Source of the DNA: Trema orientale
Taxonomy: Eukaryota > Streptophyta > Magnoliopsida > Rosales > Cannabaceae
Reading direction: 5' to 3'
Assembly (NCBI GenBank): GCA_002914845.1
Contig: JXTC01000587.1
Location: 28,465 to 92,464 of the forward strand
DNA length: 64,000 bases
The notes under the pieces are model-generated. The model was given only the letters and a program-made list of their open reading frames with translations, was not told the origin of the DNA and did no database searches. This document shows, piece after piece, positions 34,998-47,281 of the stretch (the stretch's first letter is position 1; each line of letters opens with the position of its first letter). Made by a program: the position numbers and the translations under genes.

Positions 34998-35596
34998 ATG
35001 GAAGAGGTTCCTGGCTCTTTGGGTACTTTTCCTAGCTTCTCTTTGAGATTGGGCCAGACCCTTTTCTCCTCTGCTTCCCTTCTTTTCATGTCTCTTGGTG
35101 TCGAGTTTTATAGCTACACTGCTTTCTGGTAATTTCACTTTTTTTTTTTTTAATGGGTACCTCTGTTTTTATACATGTCTATATTATTTTTCAGTTAGAT
35201 TTTGATGTTAATTCGATGTACCCTTTTCGATTAAACTCAGTTCCATTTTAATACTCTAAAAATTGAATGGAATTAAACTTGGAATTTGAACAGAAACGAA
35301 GCCAGAAAATCAGTAGTATGATCCTTTTGTAGTTACGTGGAGGTCAAATGAAAGGGTATACATTGCATAGGGTGCTCAATTCTTAAATTAAATTCTTGAG
35401 AAATGTATCTTAACTTAATTCTGCACTTTAAATTAAAAAGAAATGTGTGAAATAGTATTACTGTTACGATTATCTTTCTTCTGCCTCTCCGGACCCTGGT
35501 CTTGAGGTGATAAATCTTGGTTGTGTCACAAGTACTTTAAACCTATTTTTGTATAAAAATTCACTCATAACCACTATTACCCACAAGGCTTCAGAG

Positions 35597-35627
<31 letters not shown>

Positions 35628-36697
35628 GCAGTGCTTTTGTTCATAATTGACTCGGTCAGTTTGGTTAGTTTACTATGAAATAGGCCAATAACAATGCTTT
35701 TGCACCAATAATCCATGAACAAGCATTCAAATCCACCCATTTTTTCCTATTTAAAGTACAATCAACGACTCAGTTACAGTGGCTAAACCAGTAGGTCCAG
35801 CACCACTAAGTCATTTCATATGGTACAGTATGTTAGAATTATAGTAGCAACTACCAACTATAAACATGTCTTTTCATGCTCATCGCCTGTTATAATTTGG
35901 TTCATAATGTAGTTTCTCACGAGGGATACTGGCAATATTCTCTTTTACAATCTCTTTTGCACGTTTTCAATCTTACTGTTTGATACGTGGATTCTATTAT
36001 AGTTTTATATTATTAAAATATTAAACTGAATAATAGAATCTACGTACTAGACTATAAGACTGAAGAGTATAAAAGAGAATGAGAAAGAGAGTGTATTTAA
36101 CATTCCTCAGTAACTAACATTTTAATACTTCAGCTACCTTGTCACGGTCATGGGTTTGGTTATACCATGGAGTTTAACTTTGGCACTTGTGGATGGATAC
36201 TCTCTTCTTGTTAAATGCCCACTTCGCCAGCCCGGAATATTGCTGATTATTGTTGTAGGAGATTGGGTAAGCAACCGAGACTCTTTTTAACAACAAAACT
36301 AATACACTTCTCCAAAGATTATTGTAGTGTTCAATAGGAGGACGATTAAGAAACCTGCCCTGATTGATTTGTTGATGATTTCTTTTTATGTTGATGATTT
36401 CTTTTTATTATTTTTTTAGTCTATTGCGATAAAGTATTTATGCATAAGCATAATTATAGTTGGGACTATTTCTAATCGATTCAATATTTATATTTGAAAC
36501 AGTTATTATCAGTCCTCACACTGGCAGCAGCTTGCTCAACGGCTAGTGTTGTGGATCTCCTGCTCCATGCCGATCGATCGTATTGCCCTCCAAAACTTTG
36601 CAGCAGGTATCAGATATCTGCTGCAATGGCCTTCTTCTCATGGCTCTTGTCTTTGGCTTCTTCTCTTTTCAATCTTTGGTTGCTTCCCTCTTTGTAA
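34998..36697 (+). CDS. CASP-like membrane protein, family 5 (5C-type)
   Basis: Three exons: 34998-35128, 36134-36266 and 36503-36697; GT-AG introns of 1005 and 236 bp in phases 2 and 0; 152 residues. It starts MEEVPGSLGT and has four predicted membrane spans (about 17-37, 44-65, 77-98 and 122-147). The two charged residues conserved in CASP/MARVEL proteins are present: Arg17 in span 1 and Asp87 (VVGDW) in span 3. Other family-5 blocks are GVEFYSYTAFC, CPLRQPG, YCPPKLCSRYQIS and the NLWLLPSL end. CASP-like proteins form plasma-membrane scaffolds; a specific role is not known from sequence. The ATG chosen matches family length. Convergent with the PPR gene. Confidence 0.93.
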
Positions 36698-37250
36698 TCG
36701 ATCCCTCTTGGTCTCGGGGTTATGCCTTGCCTTCCAGCTTCCAGAAATTTATGATCCAAATGAAAGTGTTTATAGGCCTTTTTTTTTTTTAAAATTTTTT
36801 TTTGGGTACATCGGTAATAGTCATAGCTTTGTATATTTCACTCCAGTTTGGAATTGTAAATGTTCCTAGAGCTAATAAAAACTGGAAACTTTACAACCAA
36901 GCAAATTGAAAATGAATGATTCAGTACTTTATTTACAAGCAAAAATTTCATCTTTTTCCATAGTTCAATTAACATACATGTGTAATACAGTTTCAGCATT
37001 TAAAAGAAAACGAAAAAGGATTGTTGAGACCAATACATCGTTACAGTCCCCCAGTTTTGCAAAAAGTTCTCGTACCATGTCGATAAATTACTTCACCCCT
37101 CAATTCTCTTGTGAAATTCATAATTGGCTGTGAAAGAGGGGAATTTTTTTTTCCTCCCACTGAAACCTAAATCTTTGAGAGTAGGAAACTCTAGGATGCC
37201 TGAAAGATAATTTAATTCTCAAGCCAAATGCCAAAAATCATCCAACCCTC
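36698..37250. other. convergent 3' UTRs of CASP-like and PPR genes
   Basis: About 550 bp between two stop codons on opposite strands, presumed to hold both polyadenylation regions (GCTAATAAAAAC near 36870 on plus). No other gene. Confidence 0.5.
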
Positions 37251-38717
37251 TTACACGGACACCTGAGTTTGTAACATCTCATTCTTCAACTTATCAGCCA
37301 TTTCCAAATTACCTTGTTTTCTATATCCAGATATAAAGGCAGTGTAAATCTCAGAACTCGGTTTAAACCCCTTTGAAACCATTTCCGCCTGCAGCCTTAA
37401 AGCCTCTTCCATATTCCCTTCCGAACATAACCCTGTTATCAGAGACTCAAAACTCTTCCTTGTTGGATGAAAACCAAAATGTCTCTCTGCACTTCTCACA
37501 ATATCTAAAGCTTCCAAAACCCTACTCTTATCACAAAGCCCTCTAATCAATGCAACCATTGTTGAAGCCTCAGGCCTAAAATCTTTTCCACGCATATCCT
37601 TATACACAAGTAGAGCTGAATCAACATTCCCAGTCTTGCAGTAGCCGCTTAGAATATGTTCATGTGTGGTAGAAGTGCTCTCTATTCCACTCATTGTCAT
37701 TTCTCTGAAAAATTCTTCAGCTTTTTCAATCTCTCCAATTCTGCAAAATCCACTGATTATGGTGTTGTAAGCCATAACATCAGGGTCCATGTTCTTTGCT
37801 CTCATTTCTTCCCACAAAGCCTCTGCTTCATTCATTTTCTCCTCATCACAGTACGCTGCCATCAAAATACTGTAACTATAGCCGTTAGGGTTGCAATTCA
37901 ATTCTGCTATTTGGTCCCAAATCTCCTTCACCTTGTCCACCATACCATCCCGATAAAAAGCTACCATTAAAGTATTTAAGGTCTCTATTTTCGGCCTAAC
38001 ACTAGGAATCCTTCTCACATTATCTTCCCTACTTTCACAATCTAACCCAAAAATCTCTCTGTAAATCATGTAGCCTTCAGGAGCTCCATAGGACTGCGAA
38101 ACATTTCGAATCAACAAATTGCAGGTACTATAGCTTGGGCTAATACTGCGAGATAACAACATTCTCACAATCTTGATCGAAGAATCAATCTTCTTCGATT
38201 CCAAACAAGCTTTGATTAGCAAATCGAACACAAACGGAGCGGAGCCACATTGCTTGTAGGTCTTCACGAGGGACTCAAAGACTTTCAATGGCCTAGATTC
38301 GAGCTCATCATCTGACCCTGAAACCCGAATAGCTTCTTGAATCAAAATCAGGGCTTGCCCTTTGAGGCGACCTCGTGCGAGGATGTGAATGATGGTTGAA
38401 TAAGAGTGGAGGTCATGGTTGCAGAGGAACTTTTGCTTGGTCCAGTTGAAGAACCGGAGGACTAGATGGGGATTATTTTTCAGGTGAATGACAATCTGGG
38501 AAAATTCTTTTGGGTTGAAACCATTGGGACAGAGTGATCGAAGATTACTCCAGCGAGATTTTGAGCGTTGGTGGGTGAGGACAGAAACGACAGTTGAGAT
38601 TGGAGTTTGGTCATTACATGGTGAGGAAGTTGAGAAGGTGGAGAGAGATGACGGTTTTGGTTTTGGGGTTGGGAAGAGAATGCTTTTCAGGGCATGAATT
38701 GTCATGTTTGAACACAT
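37251..38717 (-). CDS. P-class PPR protein, At2g15980-like
   Basis: Intronless 488-residue ORF. The order of blocks (HQRSKSRWS, NNPHLVLRFFNWT, CGSAPFVFDLLIKACLES, YREIFGLD) matches the Arabidopsis At2g15980 type as I remember it. At least six canonical 35-residue PPR units fill roughly 245-480, e.g. PDVMAYNTIISGFCRIGEIE and KPSSEIYTAFISGYRKQGN. There is no E, DYW or SMR domain, so it is a P-class RNA-binding protein, usually acting on organellar transcripts. The Ser/Pro-rich N-terminus before residue 45 could be a mitochondrial or plastid targeting peptide. A second Met is at residue 5. The overlapping plus-strand frames are shadows. Confidence 0.94.
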   Translation of the reverse strand: MCSNMTIHALKSILFPTPKPKPSSLSTFSTSSPCNDQTPISTVVSVLTHQRSKSRWSNLRSLCPNGFNPKEFSQIVIHLKNNPHLVLRFFNWTKQKFLCNHDLHSYSTIIHILARGRLKGQALILIQEAIRVSGSDDELESRPLKVFESLVKTYKQCGSAPFVFDLLIKACLESKKIDSSIKIVRMLLSRSISPSYSTCNLLIRNVSQSYGAPEGYMIYREIFGLDCESREDNVRRIPSVRPKIETLNTLMVAFYRDGMVDKVKEIWDQIAELNCNPNGYSYSILMAAYCDEEKMNEAEALWEEMRAKNMDPDVMAYNTIISGFCRIGEIEKAEEFFREMTMSGIESTSTTHEHILSGYCKTGNVDSALLVYKDMRGKDFRPEASTMVALIRGLCDKSRVLEALDIVRSAERHFGFHPTRKSFESLITGLCSEGNMEEALRLQAEMVSKGFKPSSEIYTAFISGYRKQGNLEMADKLKNEMLQTQVSV

Positions 38718-38719
38718 GT

Positions 38720-39570
38720 TTTAGAAACATTAACTATTATTATTATTTGAAAAAAATGATTTAGAAGCACAAAATTTGTACTTCCAAGTGTTTGGTAAGT
38801 TGTTTTCTAAAATTCAACTTGGAAAATAAAAGAGTAAAAACAAGAAAACAATGTTTAGTTGTTTCCATTTTTAATGAAAGATGAAGGCCTGATTTTGAAA
38901 CTAGCCAAATGCAGATTCTTGAAGCTCTTTGATTTATGTTCTTCAAACATCATGAGATTGATTTCAAAAGGGATACCAAACCATTAGAATTTAGCTTGAT
39001 TCTCATTCATGATCAAACTTTATCGAGAGACTTGCCTCCTTACCATGCAATGGTACTACCTAAATATGATGCCAGCCACAGCAAACATTTGTCAACTGAA
39101 ATAAACGGGTTGAAAGTTAGTGCATTTTCGACAAGTAAGAACCTAATGATAGAACTGGTATTACAGTATTTAAACACTACTAAATTTTGATGCCATAAAT
39201 ATATCGAGATATGGTAAAGTTCATGACAATCAAGACAAAAATTCTTCTTCCGATAACCAGAGGACTAACTTCAAAAAGAAAATCCCACAGAGCAATCTTA
39301 GAATAAAGTGTAATTAGCCGAAGAAGAAAAAAGGATGGTCCAGTGAAACAATCAATGGAAAACAAATGAACAAAACTGCAAATTTAAGGAGTTCCTTCAT
39401 GCTATTAAGGAGTATTGATAAAATTACTTTTAGAAATCAATTCATGCAACAGCATCCATAAATCCATTAAACCTGATAAAAATGTAAAAAATAAAACAAT
39501 ATATATATATAAGAAAAAAACTACATATTCTCACTAAAAGAAGACATTGGTTGAGTTTTTGAGCGCATAG
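38720..39570. other. intergenic DNA
   Basis: PPR upstream region followed by sequence with no recognised gene. I saw no uS11m exon-2 match here, which would be needed for a full duplicated gene. Confidence 0.45.
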
Positions 39571-39573
39571 AAA

Positions 39574-40433
39574 CTCAGGAAAACAAAGAGGAACCATTTA
39601 AAGAATCTAAAATTTGCAGACAAGTCAATACAGAAGTTATTAAAAAAACAAAATTCCAAGATAGAACTGGAATTTGACCACAAAAGAAAGTCCTGGATTA
39701 CAGAAATGACACTGCAGAACATTTCCCAGATTTGTTGGAAGCTTTGCTCTAGTACTCCTAAATTTGTAAAGAAAACAATCCTCAACTTCTCATGAACTAA
39801 AAGTCTAAAATGATGAGCGGCCGTGGAAGCTATACTCATCCAGTAAACTAAGTCAAAAAAACATGAGGAACCCATATATCTTACCAAAGATACAATAAAC
39901 AAAAGCACACAAGGCCATCTTTTCGGTACAACAAAATCAATTAAAGCATCAAGAAAATCGAAACCAAAGAATATAATGCATTGTCCCTCTAGTAGTAATG
40001 ACCAAAAAATTCCATGAATTTCAAAATGGTAACCCAAATTTAATAGTAGAAGCTCCCATTTTCTTAAACATTAGAAGCCAAAACAAAAACTGTAAGCTAA
40101 AAGTCATTGATAACTAAAATTTCAACAAAAAGATGAACTTATTGTATAAATTTGGGTTTGAAGTGTACCAGATATTCCCGGAATCACAGAAAAGGACCTT
40201 GAAGCAGTGAGGTGGCCATGGTGGATGATAAATTCCTCAATCCTCAATTCTGCTAAAGATTCAGACGCTTTAGATGTTGCTTCTGTTCATGGAATAGAAA
40301 CACAAAGACCCACATTGAGAATCAGAAATATAAAACCCTAAACCCCACACACACACAAACACAATATATATATATATATATCACCAAAAATAAAAATCCA
40401 AGTCGTTTCTTTGAGCTTAGAAACTCAAGAAGA

Positions 40434-40469
<36 letters not shown>

Positions 40470-40473
40470 ATAT

Positions 40474-40519
<46 letters not shown>

Positions 40520-40682
40520 GTTAACCTGACCTGAAATGGTTCTTGAAAGGTTGCAGGTGGTTGTAGAGGGTGGGCGAGCGCCAGGCGGGGGGACCAAATA
40601 TGGGAAGTGATGGAGAAAGAGGGACCAACTGGTGTAGGTAATTGGCTTAGGAAAAAGGCCCCAAAAAGAAACGATTTGGGCC
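39574..40682 (-). pseudogene. truncated duplicate of uS11m 5' region
   Basis: Collinear, same orientation, with about 15108-16150: intron 1, exon 1, 5'-UTR intron, 5'-UTR exon and proximal promoter. Shared landmarks include AATTTGCAGACAAGTC, GGACCTTGAAGC and TAGAAGCCAARACAAAAACT. The start codon is lost (GAGGAATG to GAGGAATT) and about 50 bp of exon 1 is deleted. The next ATG meets a TGA after 11 codons. Exon 2 (the uS11 domain) is absent. One site II motif (TGGGCC, 40677-40682) and the AAACCCTAAA box survive. Microsatellites have expanded in the 5'-UTR intron copy. Confidence 0.82.
40343..40517. repeat. compound microsatellite (CA, TA, GT, GA)
   Basis: Runs of CA near 40346, TA at 40364-40382 and 40434-40446, TG at 40447-40468 and GA at 40480-40517, all in the duplicated uS11m leader. 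Confidence 0.95.
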
Positions 40683-40917
40683 TGGGACTACTATATCATG
40701 CGAAAAAATTGGGGATTTTTTGAGTTTTCCCTCTAAAAATGAAAAAGAATTACAAAAATACGGTATCAGAAAAATAATACTTTCTCATACGGCGTACGAA
40801 TGGTATTTTTAAAAGTCTACCACTCTTCTCTCAAAAACGCGGTGGCAAAATCGTAAAAAGGACAACTTTTTTAATAGCATTATTTAAAGAAAATTGTAAT
40901 AAAAGTAAAGCCAAGTT

Positions 40918-40983
40918 GGTCAGTCTAGTGGCTGAGGCGTCTCTTTTCCTTCTTCGTGCCATGAGTTCGATCCCTGTTGACCA
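40918..40983 (+). other. tRNA-like pol III module in a Mutator-like element
   Basis: A-box-like TAGTGGCTGAGG (40926-40937), B-box-like GAGTTCGATCC (40963-40973) and possible 5-bp end pairing, GGTCA (40918) with TGACC (40979), followed at once by a long T run. D- and anticodon-arm folding is poor, so this is not a functional tRNA gene. A counterpart lies at 63494-63542. Confidence 0.5.
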
Positions 40984-41209
40984 TTTTTTTTTTAATTTTT
41001 ATTTCATTGATTCATATGCTCTTTTTTTTTCCTTTTCTTTTCCTTTTTAATTTTTTCGCCATTGAGCCATATGCTTCTTTTTCTCTTTCTTTTTTTTCAT
41101 TCTTTGAATAATTATTTTCCTTTCATGGTTTTTAAATAAAGTACTAACTCAAATTTTCCCTCTCAGTCTTAAGCGCATGAGGAGCTACTTTTTTTCTTCA
41201 GTTCTCTTA

Positions 41210-42650
41210 GTGATAATTAAAAATCTTCTTTGTAGTAACCAATTCGGTTATTTCTAATCAGTTACTGGTAACTAGAAACTAATAACTAATTTCTTTTTTT
41301 TAATCCTCTTAGTGGTAGCCGATCGAAAATCCTCTTAATAATAACCAATCTAGTTACCGTTAACTAATTTGGAGCTTTTTTTAATTTATTTTTAAATTCT
41401 CTTTGTAGTAACCAATCGAGTTACTGCTAATCAGTTATTGGTAACTGGAAACTAGTAACTAATTTTTTTTTTCAATCCTCTTAGTGATAACCGAAAATCC
41501 TCTTAGTAGTAACCAATCTAAAATAAATCTTCTTTGTAGTAACTAATCCAATTACTGGTAACTAGAAATTAGTAACTAATTTTTTTTTCAAAATCTTCTT
41601 AGTAGTAACTAATCCGGTTACTGTTAATCAATTACAGGTAACTAGAAACTAGTAACCTTTTTTTTTTTTCAATCCTCTTAGTGGTAGCCGATTGAAAATC
41701 CTCTTAATAGTAACCAATCTAGTTACCGTTAACTAATTTGAAGCTTTTTTTTTAAATTTATTTTTAAATTCTCTTTGTAGTAACCAATCTAGTTACTGCT
41801 AATCAGTTATTGGTAACTAGAAACTAATAACTAATTTTTTTTTTTCAATCCTTTTAGTAGTAACCGAAAATCCTTTTAGTAATAACCAATCTAAAATAAA
41901 TCTTCTTTGTAGTAACTAATCCAGTTACTTCTAATTAGTTATCAATAACTAGAAACTAGTAACTATTTTTTTTTTTCAATCCTCTTAGTGGTAACCAAAA
42001 TTCCTCTTAGTAGTAACCAATCTAGTTACCATTGAATAATTTGGAGTTTTTCTTAATTTATTTTTTAAATCCTCTTAGTTGTAATCAACGCTGTTACTGC
42101 TAATCAATTACTGGTAACTGGAAACTAGTAACCAATTTTTTTTTCTAATCTTCTTAGTGGTAGTTGAAAATCCTCTTAGTAGTAACCAATTTAGTTACCA
42201 TTGACTAATTTGGAGCTTTTTTCCATTTATTTTTTAAATCCTCTTAGTATTAACTAATCTGGTTACTGCTAATTAGTTACTAGTAAATAGTAACCATTTT
42301 TTTTTTTCAATCATCTTAGTAGTAACCAATCCAGTAATCGTTGACTGATTTGGAGCTTTTTTTAATTTATTTTTTAAAATCTCTTAGTAGTAACTAATCC
42401 AGTTACTGCTAATCAGTTTATTGTAACTATAAACTAGTAACCCTTTCTTTCTTTTTTTTTTTCAATCCTCATGGTGGTAACCGAAAATCCTCTTAGTGGT
42501 AACCAATCTAGTTACTGTTAAGTAATTGAAGCTTTTCTTAATTTATTTTTTAAATCCTCTTAGTAGTAACCAGTCCGGTCATTGCTAATCAATTACTAGT
42601 AACTAGAAACCAGTAATAAATTTTGTTATTGGTTACTAATAATCGATTAA
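41210..42650. repeat. AGTAACC/GTTACT palindrome-rich array
   Basis: About 180-bp composite units marked by a TTAATTTATTTTTTAAATCC word at roughly 41385, 41755, 42055, 42230, 42365 and 42545. Each unit holds several 20-45-bp subunits with CTCTTAGTAGTAACCAATC and inverted GTTACTGGTAAC. The array continues beyond the solo LTR at 44175-44300. Confidence 0.8.
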
Positions 42651-42663
42651 ATTACTAGTAGCT

Positions 42664-44174
42664 TGTCTACGCTCAAAATATACTAGCGGCTATCGCAGTA
42701 TAGATTAAGGTGTCAATCCCACAGAGAAGTAAATCAACAATAAAAGGTAACGAAAAATAGAAAGAAAAATTAAAAATAAAAATAAACTGAGCAATATATT
42801 TAAATAATCACAAAATAATAAATAAAAAATACCAATATGAGAAAATAAGGCTTCAAGATTCACTTAATTGTTCGTTTAACTGTTACCAACTTTGATTCCT
42901 ATTTATTACTCAATTATATATTTCACATCCCAAACATATAACCGGAAAATATATCAATAACGAATAAATATTAATCTAAAGTATTCAATATGAGAAATTC
43001 TTCCAATTAACACTAAAAATATTTCATCTTACTAGTTATCTAAGATCGACAATATATCACAGAGACAATACTGCAGTAAAAGATCAACTAATAAAACAAA
43101 TATAATTATAATATAGTTTAGATCACTACATAAAGAAAGCATGACTGAATTTATATGAGAAACTAGAAAATAATATATTGAAAATTAAAATATTGAAGAA
43201 TTTAACAAACCAAATTTATAAGCGTTGAAGCATTCTCAGGAATCGAAGCTGGAAAACAGAAAAACTACACAACTAAGATCATCTCTCTAGCCTCTCTAAA
43301 AATTAGCCTGACATTGAACTCATCTCACACTCTCTCTCTAGAAAAAGTAGAGTTTTCTCTCTCAAAATTGGTGTGTTTTTCTCATCTCACGTTCTGGGTA
43401 TTTATAGCTGAGTTTGGAGTGTTGTGCAAGTTCCCACGTTTCTAATGGTGGCTTCTGATTGGCTAGATGATGTGTCAATTTCTCACAATTCTCTCTTTCC
43501 CTTTCTCTCTCTTCCTCTTCTTTATTCACGTTTTTTGGGCTGTGGGGAGTAATCTGGTGCGGCCAAAATTGATGAGCGTGGCACTAAACTCGCATATGAT
43601 TAGCTGAAGAAAAGGTCAAAGTCACTCGGCTGACGTGGCGCTTCTTGAGTTGCAGGTGAATCGAGTGTACGGGAGCCACGAAGCATCGGATCCGGCACGG
43701 CCTGGAGCTGCAGCAGCGCGCGGGGCCCACATGTCGGCTGCTTTGGACGCGCCTCCACCACGCGTGTAGCACACGCGCTCTCCTGATCTCTTTGGGACTT
43801 GAAATGGACGGCTGAGATCGGGAGTTTAATTCCTAGCCCACTCGCGCGAATTTGGCTTCGTTTTTCCGAATTTTCCTTTTTCTTTTTTCCTTTTTAATTT
43901 AACCTAAATCAAAAACAAAATTAAATTAAAATAAAATAAACACATCATTATCTAAATAAATTAACTCCGAATTTAATTAAACCAAACTAAATTATCCTAA
44001 ACTAAATTAAATTAAATTAAATACCTAAAATCTAATAAAAATTAAATAAAACTATATCTAAATACTAAAAATCAAATTAACTATAAATAACCTAAATTAA
44101 ACTAAAAATACTCAAAAACACACAAAATATTTAAGAAAAAGAACATAAATAACTCTATTTTTATAGAGTTATCA
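42664..44174 (-). mobile_element. solo LTR, TSD TAGCT
   Basis: 1511 bp, inverted copy of the LTR at 25117-26611. On the minus strand it runs from TGATAACTC to GCGTAGACA and is flanked by TAGCT (42659-42663 and 44175-44179). It carries the same TATA region, GC-rich centre and GGGATTGACACCTTAATC segment. It splits the AGTAACC array of the surrounding Mutator-like element, so it is younger than that element. Confidence 0.9.
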
Positions 44175-46043
44175 TAGCTAATCTGGTTACTAGTTACCCG
44201 TTTACTTACTGGTTTCTAGATAACCTAGTTATTGTTTTCCAATAACTAATCTGGTTATCAATTACTAATTTCATTACTCGTTACTTTGGCTACTAGTAAG
44301 TTACCAAATATACCTGAAAAAGGAGGGAAAAATCATATCTGGCAGTCAAGGGTGATAAAAATTGCACTAACCACATATTGATTAGACCAAATTCAATCAC
44401 ATAATACCATAGATCCAAAAAATAAGTTATGATTAGAAAAAAATAATTGGATTACATATTTAACTATAGAGGAAGACTTTTCATATTCGAAACAGAGAAA
44501 TGAACAAGAAACTGACAATGCAAAAGTATTAAATGAACCCATATTTCCCAATATTAGCAACTTTAGTTACTACTTTCGGTTTCTCAAAGTTCATATTTGC
44601 TTCACTGGTTACTACTACGTATTTTGCTCTTGTAATGCCATAATATCTACAGTATGCTTCAACTCTACAGGGAACAAGAGCAGTCGTGGCTTCCCAATTA
44701 CTCTTCTTTTTTTCCCTCAAACAACCTACACACAATGACCATAAATTAAAAGATAATCAAAACTACAAGTAAACTTGACCATAGATTTTACACAAATAAT
44801 ATATACTGTAAACATGCTTAAACTGACATGGTTATCATGTTACTTCTATTTTCCTCATGACGATCAATAAGCCAAATATTTCTCCGTCCATTCTTCCTCA
44901 ATCTTTTCTTCAATTTTACTTCCCATGGTCTATGACCATTAGGGACAAACAATGAGGGAAATTCACTCAAAAAGTTCCTCACCAAGTATCATAGCATAGT
45001 AGACTTTTTTGAGATTCTTTGAATTAGGTGTCATATTAGATAAATGATTTAGAACAAGTTCTATAATAAAATTTTTAGAAAATGATAGTTTATATCTAAT
45101 TATCATGAATAATCAGTCCAATGTCAATGCAAGAAAAAAAAAATCAGAATACAACAATAGAAAATTTTGTTTGGCTGTACCATAATAGATCAAGGATTTG
45201 AAGCAAAGTCTACTAAAATAAAAAAGAGATTAAACAATCCAATAATAATCATGAAAAATCAAGCAATGCCACCAACCAAAAAGAAAAACAAATTCAAAAC
45301 AATAATTGAAAATTTTATTTGACTGTACTATCATATACCACAAAAATCAAAACAAAAATAGAAGAAGAAGACTTGCCAGTCTATATTCTATCATGGCGGC
45401 TTCATCCACTACCACAGCAAAAACATGCATAGTTTTGGGCAGAAAATCCGACTTTCGATGATGATTTCCACATGGCACCATTCTCCTCCCGCAAGTCCTC
45501 TGTGGGAGTTAGACGACACTGGTAATGAGAGCGAAGGAGACGAGATCGCTAGCCTTAGGAGCGGAGAAGACGAGGTCCCCAACTCTCAGATCTAAGTGAG
45601 CAAAAGATGAAAAGAGGTGAAAAAAATATGGTATTTTTTTGAAAAAAATGCCGTATGAAATTTCTAAAAAAACAAGGTACCGTATATTTGACATTATTTT
45701 TTAAAACACCGTGTATCTCCTGATTTCCCCAAAAAAATTGAGAACTGGACTTGGGAGTGTTTTGACCCAAAAGTTATGTCTGACAATTTTCTACGGAAGT
45801 TTGGGTGACATAGTTCATTGGGTTTTAGACACTTATACCTATTTTAAAAAAAGAATTATCAAACTTATGAAACTTCAAAAATAATAAAAATTCTATACGA
45901 CCTTTTTAGGACATTTTTTTAAATACTTTGGGAGCTAAAAAATGCGATGGCATTTTAATAAATAAGTCATCTTTTCTTTTCTTTTTTTTTTTTTATAGAA
46001 AACTACAAAAGTTTCTTATTAGTAGAATGTGCTATACGTAAGT

Positions 46044-46440
46044 AAATCACGGAAACCCACAAAAGTTTCCTGGAAACCAGTTTGGTTTCCTTTAGCAGAA
46101 TGTCATATACGTAAGTAAATCATAAGAACCCACAAAAGTTTTCTGGAAACTAGTTTGGTTTTCTTTAGCGGAACGTCCTGTACGTAAGTAAATCACAGAA
46201 AATCACGAACTTTTTCTAGAAACCATTATGGTTTCTTTTTTGCAGAATGCCCTATTACTAAATAAATCACAGAAAACTACGAAGATTTCCTAGAAGTCAT
46301 CGTGGTTTCTTTTTTACAAAATGCCATGTAGCAAAGTAAATAACAGGAAATTACGAAGGTTTCCTGGAAATTATTATGATTTCCTTTAGTAGAATGTCCT
46401 GTAGCTAAGTAAATCATAGGAAATCAAGAAGATTTCCTGG
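46044..46440. repeat. 73-bp tandem array, second locus
   Basis: Anchors AAATCAC/AAATCAT at 46044, 46118 and 46190, then more diverged units. Same TTTCCTGGAAACC palindromes and TACGTAAGTAAATCA spacer as at 8281. Confidence 0.8.
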
Positions 46441-47104
46441 AAACCATTGCCTCGTAACTTCGTTGCCTTGTTATCAAAAGTTGCACTAACAGCAGGCAAC
46501 ACCGCTAATTTCATTAGACTAAAATTGACATCAGAGATATTATAAGATTTATAAGAAAAACAGACCAATATAAACAAAACAAATAACTCCTAAATACAAC
46601 TATTTGTTTATATAGAAATTCCCCTTAAACTTAAGTTTGACATTGAAATGAAAATTAAAAAAAAAATTAACATTAAAAAAACAAAAAAGAAAACAAAAAA
46701 AATTCCGCAAAATTCATTGACTACTACTCTTCATTCTCAAAACTCTAACTGTTCACTTTCCAAAAAAAAAAAAAAAACTTTAACTGTTCAACACAACCCA
46801 ATGTATCAACCTCCTAAATTATGCTATAGATCAAATTGAATGCAAAAATATATTGTTTTTAGTGCCAAAAGATCTTCACAAAAAAGCAAGATGAGCAAAA
46901 ATTATCTGAATCCTCAATAATCTAAAATTTATGTAATGATTTGGCTCAATACAATTAAAATCCTAGATCTGAAAATTTACAGCTGCACCATTGATTGAAC
47001 GCTGCTTCTGTCGGCAACCTAACCATTTTGACTGATCGACCCATCCTCCCAGTCCTCGCTAATCAGCCAACAACCTTTATGATGCAAATCAAGGTACGGT
47101 TACA

Positions 47105-47281
47105 AAGGAGCTAATTCAAGTTCCAATTGGACCAATTACAAGAGCTCGAGCTAAAAGATTCAAGGAGTCTCTAAATGGGCTGGTTCAAGGCATTTGGACT
47201 GAGATGAATTCTTGGAGGCCCAAGGATGATGTTATACATAGTCCACAAGGTTGGATTTCCATTATTCAAGCTTTGGAATAA
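47105..47281 (+). pseudogene. C-terminal fragment of LTR-retrotransposon polyprotein
   Basis: The frame reads VPIGPITRARAKRFKESLNG...WISIIQALE and stops at 47279-47281. The GPITRARAK(R/K) motif is the usual C-terminal tail of certain plant Ty3/gypsy polyproteins. Sequence to about 47960 looks like its following LTR part (TAAGGCCTATATATTGTAC, then GGTGAGGTTCGTATCA). The 5' part of the element is absent. Confidence 0.6.

Larger units (their letters stand above)
40711..45730. mobile_element. large Mutator-like element with tRNA-like module
   Basis: About 5.0 kb, of which 1.5 kb is a nested solo LTR. The ends GGGGATTTTTTGAGTTTTCC and GGGGAAATCAGGAGATACAC (reverse complement) are inverted and followed by similar ACGGTAT/CATACGGC-rich DNA. 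The flanks GAAAAAATT (40702-40710) and AAAAAAATT (45731-45739) match at 8 of 9 positions, compatible with a 9-bp TSD. Order from the left: CGTACG-rich end, tRNA-like module, pyrimidine-rich tract, AGTAACC array. No transposase was recognised; the 68-codon minus-strand frame at 44529-44735 is unidentified. Confidence 0.6.

Noticed and set aside
37656-37970. 104-codon plus-strand frame
   Set aside because: Antisense shadow of the PPR repeats.
40322-40597. 91-codon minus-strand frame
   Set aside because: Encodes microsatellite dipeptides (Ser-Leu, Tyr-Ile, Cys-Val) in the duplicated uS11m leader.
40918-40983. tRNA-like sequence considered as a real tRNA gene
   Set aside because: A/B boxes are present, but the D and anticodon arms do not fold and no anticodon loop can be assigned.
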